Shown: positions 43,004 to 52,349 of the stretch, piece by piece
Layout: each line of letters begins with the position of its first letter
Position numbering within the stretch: the first letter of the stretch is position 1
DNA from: CAVVDT01 sp963747005
GTDB lineage: Bacteria; Pseudomonadota; Alphaproteobacteria; Rhizobiales; Aestuariivirgaceae
DNA length: 64,000 nt
NCBI GenBank assembly: GCA_963747005.1
Contig: CAVVDT010000013.1
Location: forward strand, 248,001-312,000
Direction: 5' to 3'
Notes under the pieces: generated by a model
What the model saw: the letters and a program-made list of their open reading frames with translations, nothing else
Databases searched by the model: none
Told to the model about the DNA's origin: nothing
Made by a program: the position numbers and the translations under genes

Positions 43004-45235
43004 TCAGAGAATGAAATCGCCGCCGTCCAGGTTGTTCACACCCACGACCAGGATCGAGAAGTCGGCATGGCCGTCGCCGTTGACGTCGCCCGCGACGATC
43101 GAATTCGCGCCGCTGTTGAAGGCGTGCAGTTCGCCCTTTTGGTGAGTGAAGCCGCCAGTGATGAAATGAAACGCCTGGTTGCCGGCAAGACCGGCCTTGG
43201 CGTCGATTGCCGACAGATCGATCTTGTCGATGTTCCTGGCGAAGTCGGCAATGTGGTCGCGGGCGGCGCCTGATTGTGAATCGGCGAGCGTCTTGAAGAC
43301 GAAGCGGTCATTGCCCGCGCCGCCGCGCAGGGTATCGGAGCCCGCCCCGCCAATGAGCGTGTCGGCGCCGTCGCCGCCCAGCAAATGATCGTTGCCGGCC
43401 GATCCGACGAGCTTGTCCCTGCCCGCTTCGCCGTTTAGCGTGTCGTTGCCGTCCTGGCCCGTCAGCGTATCATTGCCGACACCGCCGCCCAGGTAGTCAT
43501 TGCCGGTTCCGCCGAGCAGCTTGTCGGCTCCCCCCTGGCCGTTCAGCGTGTCGTTGCCGGCGCCGCCATCGAGTGTGTCGTTGGCGGCGCCCCCGTTGAG
43601 CAGGTCCTTTCCCGGGCCGCCGCCGATGGTGTCCTTGCCCTCCCAGCCGATCAGCGTATCGTTGCCGCCGAAGCCATGGATGGTGTCGTTGCCGACGCCG
43701 CCGTTGATACGGTCGGCAAGAGGTGTGCCCGGCCGGTCCACCGCCGAGAGCGCGCGGTGGCCGAAGACGACGTAGCTGGACCCGGAACTCTCTCCGTTAG
43801 GATCAGCGCCAATCACTCCGACAATGAGGTCATCGAAACCATCGCCGTTGACGTCGCCCGCCGCACTTACCGAGCGGCCGGCGAAATCGCTTGATGACAC
43901 GCCATCGAGGCGAAAACCGTCATTGCCGTCGAGGCTGCCGAGATTGATTGCCGAGGCGAAGCCTCCCCGCATGCCGAACACCACATAGGCAGCACCGACA
44001 TCCTTTGCCCCGATCAAGTCATATCCAGGAGCGGAGATCACCAGATCGGCAAATCCGTCGCCATTCAAGTCCCCGGCCCCGGAGACCGAGAAGGCCGCGT
44101 TGTCATCTTTCCGAAAGCCATCAAGGCGGAAGCCGTTCGCGCCGTCGAGGGTCGAGAGCTGAATCGCCTCCGGGAAGACCGAGCGGCCGAATAGCACATA
44201 GGCCGAGCCAGCGTCGGAATGCCCGCCGGGCCCGGTGAGAGGCGCGCCGATGATGAGGTCGGCAAAATCGTCGCCATTGATGTCGCCCGCCGCGGCGACG
44301 GAGAAGCCGCTGCTATCGCCAGCTGCCACCCCGTCGAGGCGAAAGCCGTCCGCGCCGTTGAGAAACGCCAGGTTGATGATGGAGGCGAAGCCCTGGTCGG
44401 TTCCAAAAACCACATAGCTGGAGCCGGAGCCGGTACCGTTGATATGCGCGTCAAGGGCGCCAACCACCAGGTCGTCGAAGCCATCACCGTTCACGTCGCC
44501 GGCGGAAGCGACCGATCGGCCGCTCAAGTCACCCGCCACCACTCCGTCGAGGCGGAAGCCGTTGCTGCCGTCAAGCGATGCCAAAAGGAAATCGCCCTTG
44601 CTCGGCAACGCCTTGCCGAGCACCACGTAGGTACGACCGGATGCTGTGTCGGCGTCGGGAGCCCCGATAATGATGTCCGCAAGCCCGTCGCCATCGATGT
44701 CGCCCGCGGAGGCGACCGAGAGACCGCTGCGGTCGCCGGCCGCCACGCCATCGAGCTTGACCATTCCGCCGTTCACAAGGGCGCCATTGGTATCGAAGGT
44801 GGGCGCAAACGCATCTGCCGTGCCGAACACCACATAGGTCGCACCCGAACGGAGGCCTTGGGGAGATGCGTAGAAGGCGCCGATGATGAGGTCGTCGAAG
44901 CCATCTCCGTCCACGTCGCCGGCGGAAGCGACCGAGGACCCAAATTCACCATAGCCGGGTATCTTGAACCCGTTGGACCCGTTGAGGGTGGAGAGATCGA
45001 GGCTCGACGAGAAGCCTCCTGCATGCCCGAACACAACATACGCCGCGCCGTTCAAGCCGGAAAGGCCACTGGCAAAAGGCGCTCCAATGATCAGGTCGTC
45101 GAAGCCGTCACCGTTGACGTCGCCAGCCGAAGCGACCGAGTAGCCGCTATCATCGCTTGCCGCCACCCCGTCGAGGCGGAAGCCGTTGGCGCCGTCGAGC
45201 GACGACAGCTTGAGCACGGGTGCGAATTCAGGCAT
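43004..45235 (-). CDS. Secreted FG-GAP and RTX (hemolysin-type calcium-binding) repeat protein
   Basis: A 743-residue protein without a signal peptide, made of repeats. Residues about 1-480 hold seven FG-GAP (integrin-alpha/beta-propeller) units, each with a calcium loop like GDVNGDGFDDLIIGAP preceded by FRLDGVAAGDRSGLSVASAG. Residues about 500-650 hold around fifteen RTX nonapeptides (GGAGNDTLNGQGGADKLLGG and relatives). The C-terminus ends in an RTX secretion module (DFARNIDKIDLSAIDA ... VNNLDGGDFIL) that holds one further calcium loop, GDVNGDGHADFS. Type I secretion and calcium-dependent folding outside the cell are inferred; no transporter gene is nearby. A good ribosome site (aagggggg) precedes the ATG. 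Confidence 0.92.
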   Translation of the reverse strand: MPEFAPVLKLSSLDGANGFRLDGVAASDDSGYSVASAGDVNGDGFDDLIIGAPFASGLSGLNGAAYVVFGHAGGFSSSLDLSTLNGSNGFKIPGYGEFGSSVASAGDVDGDGFDDLIIGAFYASPQGLRSGATYVVFGTADAFAPTFDTNGALVNGGMVKLDGVAAGDRSGLSVASAGDIDGDGLADIIIGAPDADTASGRTYVVLGKALPSKGDFLLASLDGSNGFRLDGVVAGDLSGRSVASAGDVNGDGFDDLVVGALDAHINGTGSGSSYVVFGTDQGFASIINLAFLNGADGFRLDGVAAGDSSGFSVAAAGDINGDDFADLIIGAPLTGPGGHSDAGSAYVLFGRSVFPEAIQLSTLDGANGFRLDGFRKDDNAAFSVSGAGDLNGDGFADLVISAPGYDLIGAKDVGAAYVVFGMRGGFASAINLGSLDGNDGFRLDGVSSSDFAGRSVSAAGDVNGDGFDDLIVGVIGADPNGESSGSSYVVFGHRALSAVDRPGTPLADRINGGVGNDTIHGFGGNDTLIGWEGKDTIGGGPGKDLLNGGAANDTLDGGAGNDTLNGQGGADKLLGGTGNDYLGGGVGNDTLTGQDGNDTLNGEAGRDKLVGSAGNDHLLGGDGADTLIGGAGSDTLRGGAGNDRFVFKTLADSQSGAARDHIADFARNIDKIDLSAIDAKAGLAGNQAFHFITGGFTHQKGELHAFNSGANSIVAGDVNGDGHADFSILVVGVNNLDGGDFIL

Positions 45236-45454
45236 GGGCTTGCCCCCCTTGCAGCACAAGATGCTGCGATTGAAGCATGGTCAGGTGGGAGGCTGGCCGC
45301 CCAGATGGCCCGCTTTGGCTTGGCGCTCCAATCGTCCAGCAGGACAATCTCACTATACAGCACAACCCAAACTCGCGTACCGGAAATCTTGCGGCAGCGC
45401 CTGCCGCCATGTCGGTTCCGGTCAGCGGATCGATTCACCCGCCAACACGCAAAT

Positions 45455-45635
45455 TCAGCCTTCCTTTATTCGCTCTTTCCTGAGCTTCGCCCGGAGCGCC
45501 AGCCGCTTTCTCACCTCGCGCTCAAAACCGCGCTCCGGCGGGTCGTAGTAGCGCTCGTGCCCCATTTCCTCGGGGAAATACTCCTGGCCCGAAAAGGCGT
45601 CGGGCTCGTCGTGGTCGTGGCGATAGCCGCCGTCG
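45455..45635 (-). pseudogene. 3'-terminal fragment of a second rarA
   Basis: About 57 codons directly after the amine oxidase stop, in another frame, encode GYRHDHDEPDAFSGQEYFPE, then EMGHERYYDPPERGFEREVR and KRLALRAKLRKERIKEG, ending at a stop. This is the C-terminus of RarA; 42 of 57 residues match the intact rarA at 47588 by my count. It lacks its own start and Walker domain. The breakpoint lies within a few bases of the amine oxidase stop. The divergence implies an old or foreign copy, not a fresh duplication. Confidence 0.85.
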
Positions 45636-47534
45636 TTAGTGGCAGTGCCGCGCCATGTTGGGCGGCACATCAAGCGCCGGGTTCTCATCGAAGAACCCGT
45701 CCGGCATCCAGTGGAAATTGGCATAGACCACCGGCTGCACCGGCCAGTCCTCGGGCCGCGGCAGGTGGTGATAGTTGAGGGTGTACCACACCACCACGTT
45801 CTCAGCCTCAAGGTTGCGATCCGCCCTGGTCCAGTCGGTGAGCCCTTCACCGCCAACACTCTGGTTGGGAAACACGCCGCAGGGATAGAGTTCGTCGGGC
45901 CGGAAAGTCGTCGCCCAGAAATGCTTGAACATGAAGCCGGCGCGCTTGCCGACCGGCGAGGCCGGATCGAGGAACGGCAACGCGTTCACCCCCGGCACCA
46001 GCTTGTAGCCGGTCGCCTCGCCGAGCCGGTTGGTCCGGTCGGTGTTCACCACTCGCCAGTAGCGCGCGCTGGCGAGGTCCATGGTGCGCTGCGCCTGACC
46101 TTCGCTGGTGAGCGCCGTTTCGCTGATCTTCACCGCGTTGCCACGGGCGTTGCCCTCCCCCATGGGTTTGGCCGAAAAGTTCATCTCACGCACCGCGTTC
46201 TTCATCCCGTCGACGCTCATGTCGAAGCGGAAGGAAAAGCAGTGCTGGTGCACATGGCTTTCGATCCCCGGCGCCACCATCCGCCCGAATTCGGAAGCCT
46301 CACCTGGCGCGATGGCCGAAGGAAACGGAATACCGGTTGCCTTTACCTCCACGCCGATGGTGCCGTCCTGGTAGAAATACCAGAAGAAGCCATAGACATA
46401 GTTGCCGATGGTCGAGATCGACGAGATGACGAGGCGCCGCGAACGAACCACCCGCGACTGGCCGACGGCGACATTGGAGAATTTCCACAGCGTGCCGAAA
46501 TCCTCTTCGTGCATGCAGACCGCGTTGCCGATGGTCCTGGGGTTGCCATGCCAGTCATGGATGGCGACATCGAAATAGTGGATGTGGCCGAGGCAGTCGC
46601 AGCCCAGCGTCAGCGAATCGAGGAACTGGCCGATGCCGTATTCGCCGGTATCGAAGGCGTTGCGGCGGAAATTGGCGCCTGAAGGATCGCCATAGGGCAC
46701 CACCATCTCCGCCAGCGAGGCGCGGTGCATGATGGGGCGCAGGCGCCCGCCGTCCTCATAGCCGATCTCGTGCAGCACCAGGCCCTCGCGCAGGTTGAAC
46801 CCCACCCGGATGTGCCATTTCTGCCAGCGGACCAGCATGCCGTCGACGGAAAAGCTCGGTCCGTCCTTTTGCACGATTTCGAGCGGCTTGACGTCTTCGC
46901 GCAGGCCGTCGTTGCGCTCGATCGCCTGATCGCCCGGCGGCAGCGGCACCACGCCGTAATCGTCGATACGGATCACTTTCATGCGCCTGAGATCGATCAC
47001 CGGATGGAGATTGGCAATGGGCCGCCCATAGGGGTTGTCGCCGGCCGCGTTCATCGCCCAGCAATGGCCATAGGCGATGCGCTCGCCCTTTTCGCTTGCA
47101 ACGCCGAAATCCCCCGCCGCCCACGGCTCCACCAGAACCTTGGAGGTATCGGTGATGCCGCGCTTCGCCAGCGCCGCCCTGACCCCCGCATCGGCCAGCG
47201 CGATGCGTCCGCCTTCCACGAACTCGTCGGCGACGATGCGCGCCTGGGCACCCGGCACATGAACCCAGCGCAACAGTTCACCCGCGTCCAGGTCGGCGAC
47301 GCCGTTGAAGGTGCGGTTGGAGGAAGGCTCGTAGCAGCACACATAGGCCCGCCGCGACACCGCCTCGCCGGCCCGATACGCCGCCAGTTTCTCCTTTGAG
47401 GGTTCATCCAGCGTGATGGTCTCGAACCACGCCGTCGCATCCAGCCCGCTCTTGGCGCGGACAATGGCCGCCGCCGCCGCGATTTCGGCCTTCGTCAGCG
47501 GGTCGAGAGGATAGATTGACTTCGCGGTCGACAT
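45636..47534 (-). CDS. Copper-containing primary-amine oxidase
   Basis: A 632-residue topaquinone enzyme that oxidises primary amines to aldehydes with release of ammonia and hydrogen peroxide. The catalytic base segment is FDTGEYGIGQFLDSLTLGCD, the cofactor tyrosine is Tyr379 in STIGNYVYGFFWYFYQDG, and copper ligands are His429 and His431 in HVHQHCFSFR plus a third histidine in FKHFWATTF. The C-terminus ends NPALDVPPNMARHCH, close to Arthrobacter-type enzymes. Oddity: the usual Asn-Tyr-Asp/Glu motif reads Asn-Tyr-Val. It has no signal peptide. It lies between intact rarA and a rarA 3' fragment, which suggests acquisition at this locus. Confidence 0.92.
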   Translation of the reverse strand: MSTAKSIYPLDPLTKAEIAAAAAIVRAKSGLDATAWFETITLDEPSKEKLAAYRAGEAVSRRAYVCCYEPSSNRTFNGVADLDAGELLRWVHVPGAQARIVADEFVEGGRIALADAGVRAALAKRGITDTSKVLVEPWAAGDFGVASEKGERIAYGHCWAMNAAGDNPYGRPIANLHPVIDLRRMKVIRIDDYGVVPLPPGDQAIERNDGLREDVKPLEIVQKDGPSFSVDGMLVRWQKWHIRVGFNLREGLVLHEIGYEDGGRLRPIMHRASLAEMVVPYGDPSGANFRRNAFDTGEYGIGQFLDSLTLGCDCLGHIHYFDVAIHDWHGNPRTIGNAVCMHEEDFGTLWKFSNVAVGQSRVVRSRRLVISSISTIGNYVYGFFWYFYQDGTIGVEVKATGIPFPSAIAPGEASEFGRMVAPGIESHVHQHCFSFRFDMSVDGMKNAVREMNFSAKPMGEGNARGNAVKISETALTSEGQAQRTMDLASARYWRVVNTDRTNRLGEATGYKLVPGVNALPFLDPASPVGKRAGFMFKHFWATTFRPDELYPCGVFPNQSVGGEGLTDWTRADRNLEAENVVVWYTLNYHHLPRPEDWPVQPVVYANFHWMPDGFFDENPALDVPPNMARHCH

Positions 47535-47587
47535 GATCTCACGGCTCCAGAAGATTGAATCGATTCAGAAAACTTGCGAAGAGGCCT

Positions 47588-48904
47588 TCAGGGCTTTACC
47601 TGCCGTTCGTGCCTGAGCTTTGCCCAGAATTCCAGGCGCTTCTTCACCTCGCGCTCAAAGCCGCGTTCCGGCGGGTTGTAATAGCGCTCGCGGCCCATGT
47701 CGTCGGGAAAGTAGTCCTGGCCGGAAAAGGCATCCGGCTCGTCGTGATCGTAGCGATACCCGGCGCCGTATTCCTCCGCTTTCATCAGTTTGGTCGGCGC
47801 ATTGAGGATGATCTTGGGCGGCATCAGCGAACCGGTCTCCTTGGCCCGCCGCATGGCGGCCCCGAAGGCCTTGTAGCCGGCGTTGGACTTGGGCGCCGTC
47901 GCCATGTAGAGCGTCGCCTGCGCCAGAGCCAGTTCGCCTTCCGGCGAGCCGAGGAAGTCATAGGCCTCCTTGGCGGCCAGCGCCTGATGCAGCGCTTCGG
48001 GGTCGGCGAGCCCGATATCTTCCACCGCCATGCGCACCAGCCGCCGGGCGAGGAACAGCGGGTCCTCGCCGGCCGCCAGCATACGGGCGAGATAATAGAG
48101 TGCGGCGTCCGGGTCGGAACCGCGCACCGACTTGTGCAGGGCCGAGATGAGGTTGTAGTGGCCTTCCTGTGCCTTGTCGTAGAGCGGCGCCCGGCGCTGC
48201 ACGGCCTCGGCAAGACGCGCCCGGTCGAGCGCTTCTTCGCCCTCGCCCACCGTGCCGTAAATGTCCTCGATCAGGTTGAGCAGGTAACGCCCGTCGCCGT
48301 CGGCCATGGCGATCAGCGCCTCGCGGGCATCGTCATCGAGCGGCAAGGGCCGCCTGTACCAGGTGACCGCCCGTTCGATCAGCACCCCCATGGCGCCGGC
48401 ATCGAGGCGCTTGAGGGTCAACACCTGGGCGCGCGATAGAAGTGCGCCGTTGAGTTCAAAGGACGGATTTTCGGTGGTCGCCCCGACAAGGGTAATGGTG
48501 CCGTCTTCCATGCACGGCAGGAACGAATCCTGCTGCGCCCGGTTGAAGCGGTGGATCTCGTCGACGAACAACAGTGTCCCCTTGCCCTGCTGGCGCAAGG
48601 CGCGGGCTTGATCGAAGGCCTTGCGCAGGTCGGCAACGCCGGAAAAGATCGCCGAAAGCTGCTGGAAGGTGAGGCCCGTCTCGCCCGCCAGCAACCGCGC
48701 GATGGTGGTCTTGCCGGTCCCCGGCGGCCCCCACAGGATGATCGAGCCGATGCGGCCCGCCTTCAGCATGCGCGTCAGGATGCCGTCCGGGCCGACAATA
48801 TGGTCCTGCCCCACGACATCGCCGAGCCGTTCCGGCCGCAGGCGGTCGGCGAGCGGACGCGGCGCCTCGGCCTCCAGACCCGCCGCCTCGAAGAGATTGG
48901 ACAT
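47588..48904 (-). CDS. rarA: Replication-associated recombination protein A
   Basis: A 438-residue AAA+ ATPase (RarA/MgsA/WRNIP1) that acts at stalled replication forks. The Walker A motif is WGPPGTGKTTIAR (residues 58-70), Walker B is LLFVDEIHRFN, and sensor 1 is GATTENPSFELN. The C-terminal domain has GSDPDAALYYLARMLAAGED and the characteristic GYRYDHDEPDAFSGQDYFPD, PPERGFEREVKKRL. It lies 44 bp after the DegP-like gene on the same strand. Its 3' end has a diverged partial copy at 45455-45635. Confidence 0.96.
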   Translation of the reverse strand: MSNLFEAAGLEAEAPRPLADRLRPERLGDVVGQDHIVGPDGILTRMLKAGRIGSIILWGPPGTGKTTIARLLAGETGLTFQQLSAIFSGVADLRKAFDQARALRQQGKGTLLFVDEIHRFNRAQQDSFLPCMEDGTITLVGATTENPSFELNGALLSRAQVLTLKRLDAGAMGVLIERAVTWYRRPLPLDDDAREALIAMADGDGRYLLNLIEDIYGTVGEGEEALDRARLAEAVQRRAPLYDKAQEGHYNLISALHKSVRGSDPDAALYYLARMLAAGEDPLFLARRLVRMAVEDIGLADPEALHQALAAKEAYDFLGSPEGELALAQATLYMATAPKSNAGYKAFGAAMRRAKETGSLMPPKIILNAPTKLMKAEEYGAGYRYDHDEPDAFSGQDYFPDDMGRERYYNPPERGFEREVKKRLEFWAKLRHERQVKP

Positions 48905-48948
48905 TGCCTGCTACCGGCTAAGGTCTGTTGAGCATCAAGGTTATGGCC

Positions 48949-50352
48949 TCACAACTGCCCGGTGATCATCTGCCCGCCGCGATTGATCATGAACTGCCAC
49001 GAACCGGCCGGCTGCGAGAGGATGCGCCGCAACTCATCCACACTCTTCACCTTCTCGCCGTTGATCGACATCAGAATGTCGCCCTTCTGGAAACCGACCT
49101 GGGCTGCATAGCCGCCCCTGACGGCACTGACCGCGACCCCTTCGGCGGTGGCCGGCAGGTTGAACTCTTCTGCAACCGCCGGCGAGATGTCGACGACCTC
49201 CAGCCCGGTGAAGGGGCTGCGCCCCCTGATCAGGGTTTCATGGCGCGGCGGGATTTCCGGCGCAGCGATCAGCTTCACCTCGGCCACATAGGTCTGGCGG
49301 TCGCGGCTGTAGGAGACCTTGGCCGTGTCGCCGACCGAGAGCGTCGCCAGCCGATAAACGAGTTCCTGGGCATCGCTGACCGGCTTGCCGTCCACGGTAA
49401 GGATGACGTCACCCCGTTTCAGGCCGGCGGTCAAAAGCGGGCTCTGCTTGTTGAGGGCGGCGATCAGCACGCCCTGCGGCCGATCGAAGCCGAGCAATTC
49501 GGCGATGGCCGCGGTGACGTCCTGGAAATCGCCACCCACCCACGGCCTGACGATCTTGCCGCCGGCCCGCGCCGACTTGATTACCGCCTTCACCATGTTG
49601 ACCGGGATGGCGAAGCCGATGCCGTTGGAGCCGCCGGAGCGGGTGAATATCTGCGAATTGATACCGACCAGCTGCCCGGCCATGTTGACCAGCGCGCCGC
49701 CGGAATTGCCCGGATTGATGGCAGCATCGGTCTGGATGAAGAACTGGTAGTCGGTAGCCCCCACATGGGTGCGGGCCAGTGCCGATATTATCCCTGAGGT
49801 GACCGTCTGGCCCACCCCGAAGGGGTTACCGATGGCGAGCACCAGATCGCCCACTTCGAGCGCATCCGAATCGCCCATGGGCAGGATCGGCAGCGCCTCC
49901 TTGCCGGGATCGATCTTGAGGATCGCCAGGTCGGTGCGCTCGTCCGCCAGCAACACCTTGGCCTTGAACTCCCGCCGGTCCGACAGGCTGACGCGGATAT
50001 CGGTGCCGCCCTTGATGACGTGGTTGTTGGTGACGATGAAGCCGGAGGATTCGACGATGACGCCGGAGCCCAGCGAATTCTGCACCCGTTCGCGCGGCTG
50101 CCCGAACATGCCGCGGTCGCCGAAGAAATAACGGAACATCGGGTCGCCGGAGAACGGGTCGACACCTTGCTCGCGTACCACCCGCTTGGCATAGACGTTG
50201 ACCACCGCCGGAGCGGTCTTCTTCACGATCGGCGCGAACGAGTAGGCGATCTCGGCGCGGTTGTCCGGCACCGTCTGGGCGTTGGCGAAAACCGTGCCTG
50301 CGACAACCAATGCCACCGCTATCGCGGCCCTTAACTGAAAAAACATTAGCAT
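48949..50352 (-). CDS. DegP/DegQ-type periplasmic serine protease
   Basis: A 467-residue trypsin-like protease with two PDZ domains, involved in envelope protein quality control. The N-terminus carries a signal peptide (LRAAIAVALVVAGTVFANAQ). The triad is His111 in TNNHVIKGG, Asp141 in DERTDLAILKID and Ser217 in NPGNSGGALVN. PDZ1 begins near residue 285 (GFDRPQGVLIAALNKQSPLL) and PDZ2 near residue 385 (AEGVAVSAVRGGYAAQVGFQ). The long Q-linker loop of E. coli DegP is short, closer to DegQ/DegS types. Two ATGs, 50352 and 50346, are equally likely starts, with ggag upstream of both. rarA follows. Confidence 0.93.
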   Translation of the reverse strand: MLMFFQLRAAIAVALVVAGTVFANAQTVPDNRAEIAYSFAPIVKKTAPAVVNVYAKRVVREQGVDPFSGDPMFRYFFGDRGMFGQPRERVQNSLGSGVIVESSGFIVTNNHVIKGGTDIRVSLSDRREFKAKVLLADERTDLAILKIDPGKEALPILPMGDSDALEVGDLVLAIGNPFGVGQTVTSGIISALARTHVGATDYQFFIQTDAAINPGNSGGALVNMAGQLVGINSQIFTRSGGSNGIGFAIPVNMVKAVIKSARAGGKIVRPWVGGDFQDVTAAIAELLGFDRPQGVLIAALNKQSPLLTAGLKRGDVILTVDGKPVSDAQELVYRLATLSVGDTAKVSYSRDRQTYVAEVKLIAAPEIPPRHETLIRGRSPFTGLEVVDISPAVAEEFNLPATAEGVAVSAVRGGYAAQVGFQKGDILMSINGEKVKSVDELRRILSQPAGSWQFMINRGGQMITGQL

Positions 50353-50484
50353 CTTTCTCCAATAGTCCTTATATGCGCGCCACCTACGACGTGCGGTCTC
50401 GACGGGTTGAGCGGCATATTGCACGCAAAACCCTTCAGACAAAACCGGCACGCACGAGGTTTGCAGGGATTCCACACTGCTGGC

Positions 50485-50916
50485 TCAACGTCTGTCGAGC
50501 TTGGTGGAGAGAATAACTGCGGACTCCGTCCGCGTAACGCCGGGAATGAGACCCACGTGATCCAGAAATCTGTCCATATCGTCGGCGGTGGCGGTGCGCA
50601 CCATCACCACATAATCGAACTTGCCGGAAACCGTGTGCAGCGTTTCGACGGCGGGGAGCTTCATCAGCGCCCGCACCACGTCCGGCGCCTTGCGCGGCTC
50701 GACTTCCATGGTCACCCAGGCGCGGATGCCCCCCTCGCGCACTTCATCGGCCAGCCTGACGCCGTAACCCTTTATGACGCCAGCCTTTTCCAGCCGCACC
50801 AGACGGTCCTGCACCGTCGAACGCGAAACGCCGAGCTTTCTGGCCAGCGAGGCCACCGGCTCGCGTGCATTGAGGCGCAAAAGCGCAATCAACTGTTCGT
50901 CGCGGGGCGTGATCAT
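50485..50916 (-). CDS. Lrp/AsnC-family regulator
   Basis: A 143-residue regulator. The N-terminal helix-turn-helix is seen in DEQLIALLRLNAREPVASLA and RKLGVSRSTVQDRLVRLEKA, and the C-terminal RAM domain in AWVTMEVEPRKAPDVVRALM and VSGKFDYVVMVRTATADDMD. Such proteins sense amino acids and often control a divergently transcribed gene. The divergent neighbour, 132 bp away, encodes a type III PLP decarboxylase, so it is the probable target. The effector is unknown. Confidence 0.92.
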   Translation of the reverse strand: MITPRDEQLIALLRLNAREPVASLARKLGVSRSTVQDRLVRLEKAGVIKGYGVRLADEVREGGIRAWVTMEVEPRKAPDVVRALMKLPAVETLHTVSGKFDYVVMVRTATADDMDRFLDHVGLIPGVTRTESAVILSTKLDRR

Positions 50917-51048
50917 CGTTTGTCACTTTACCGGATCGGTTGGCGATTCGCCGGGATTTTCGACATATCGCCACATATTGCCGCCTGCCAACCGGCCTGA
51001 ATTTTCATCACCCTGATCACCTGTCACCCGCTTTTTGGAGCAGCGCCC

Positions 51049-52278
51049 ATGACCTCGCTCGCCCTGAAATCCCTCACCGACCTCGGAGGCGCCGCCGTCA
51101 TTCATCCCGAGGACGGCGTTTTCACCGCCACCCGCCGCATCTTTGCCGACGCCGTGGAAGTAGCAAGCCTGCTGCAGCCCGAAGCGCCGGTTTTCTGCTT
51201 TTCGCCGTCTGCGCTGAGAACCTCGATAAGGGCCTTCATGGAGGGCTTTCCGGGTGAGGTCTCGTATGCGATGAAGGCCAATCCGGGCGAAGACATCCTG
51301 CTCACCGCCTGCGCTGTCGGCCTCGATACCTTCGATGTCGCCTCGGTGGAGGAAATGGCTGCCATCCGCGCCATCGCCCCGCGCGCCCGCCTCCACTACC
51401 ACAACCCGGTAAAGTCGCGCAGCGAGATCGCCTGCGCCCTCGCCGCCTTCGGCTGCCGCCGCTTTGCCGTCGACGATCACCAGGAAATCGCCAAGATCGC
51501 CGCCCTCGCCGGCGACCCGGCCGGCATCGAACTGGCGGTGCGCTTCCGCCTCTCGGCGTCCGGTGGGGCGGCGCACGACTTTTCCTCCAAGTTCGGCGCC
51601 ACGCCCGATGAAGCCATCGCGTTGCTGCGCGACGTCGTGGCGCGCGGCTTTTCAGCGGTCCTCACCTTCCACCCCGGTTCCCAGTGCACCGACCCCGAGG
51701 CCTATGCCCGTCACATCGAAGCTGCCGCCCACATCGCCGCGGTGGCGGATGTGCGCCTGTCGGCCCTCAATGTCGGCGGCGGTTTTCCCGCCTGCTACGC
51801 TGCCAGCCAGGGCCCTGCACATTCCACGTTCTTTGCCGCCATCGCCGAGGCGGCCGCGAACCACTTCGACGCGCGCACCATGCCGCGCCTCGAATGCGAG
51901 CCCGGACGCGGCATCGTGGCTCCGGCCGTATCGCTCCTGACCAAAGTCAAGCTGGTCAAGCCCCAGCGCCGCGAAGTGTTCCTCAATGACGGCATCTATG
52001 GCGCCTTGATGGAGGTGACCCAGGCGCGCGATCTGATGCCACGCCACCGGGTGATCCGTGATGGTCGCGCAATCGCTCCTGGCAGCGGCGCCTGGACCGT
52101 CTATGGACCCACCTGCGATCCACTCGATGTCCTGCCGGTCAGGCTGGCGCTGGCCGACGACATCGCCGAGGGCGATTTTGTCGAGTTTTCGCCGGTCGGC
52201 GCCTATGGGGCGGCGACTTCCACCCGCTTCAACGGCTATGAGCCAGGCGAGACGGTCATCGTGACGGAGACTTATTGA
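51049..52278 (+). CDS. Type III PLP-dependent basic amino-acid decarboxylase
   Basis: A 409-residue enzyme of the alanine-racemase-fold family (ornithine/lysine/arginine or diaminopimelate decarboxylases). The PLP lysine is Lys76 in VSYAMKANPG. Other motifs are HYHNPVKSRSEI, a glycine-rich phosphate site (LNVGGGFP), ECEPGRGIVAPAVSLL, and GPTCDPLDVL with the active-site cysteine of ornithine-type decarboxylases. Ornithine or lysine is the most likely substrate, giving putrescine or cadaverine. The ribosome site is ttggag. An Lrp-family regulator is encoded divergently. Confidence 0.88.
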   Translation: MTSLALKSLTDLGGAAVIHPEDGVFTATRRIFADAVEVASLLQPEAPVFCFSPSALRTSIRAFMEGFPGEVSYAMKANPGEDILLTACAVGLDTFDVASVEEMAAIRAIAPRARLHYHNPVKSRSEIACALAAFGCRRFAVDDHQEIAKIAALAGDPAGIELAVRFRLSASGGAAHDFSSKFGATPDEAIALLRDVVARGFSAVLTFHPGSQCTDPEAYARHIEAAAHIAAVADVRLSALNVGGGFPACYAASQGPAHSTFFAAIAEAAANHFDARTMPRLECEPGRGIVAPAVSLLTKVKLVKPQRREVFLNDGIYGALMEVTQARDLMPRHRVIRDGRAIAPGSGAWTVYGPTCDPLDVLPVRLALADDIAEGDFVEFSPVGAYGAATSTRFNGYEPGETVIVTETY

Positions 52279-52349
52279 GCGTATTGTAACCCGGCCTTCA
52301 CCGTCGCTAAGCTAGGCTCTGCGCAATAACCAGGGCATGGCGTTGGCAG

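Noticed and set aside
43400..43720. Short regularly spaced repeats that look like a CRISPR array
   Set aside because: They are the RTX nonapeptide codons of the secreted protein, in frame and degenerate, without unique spacers.
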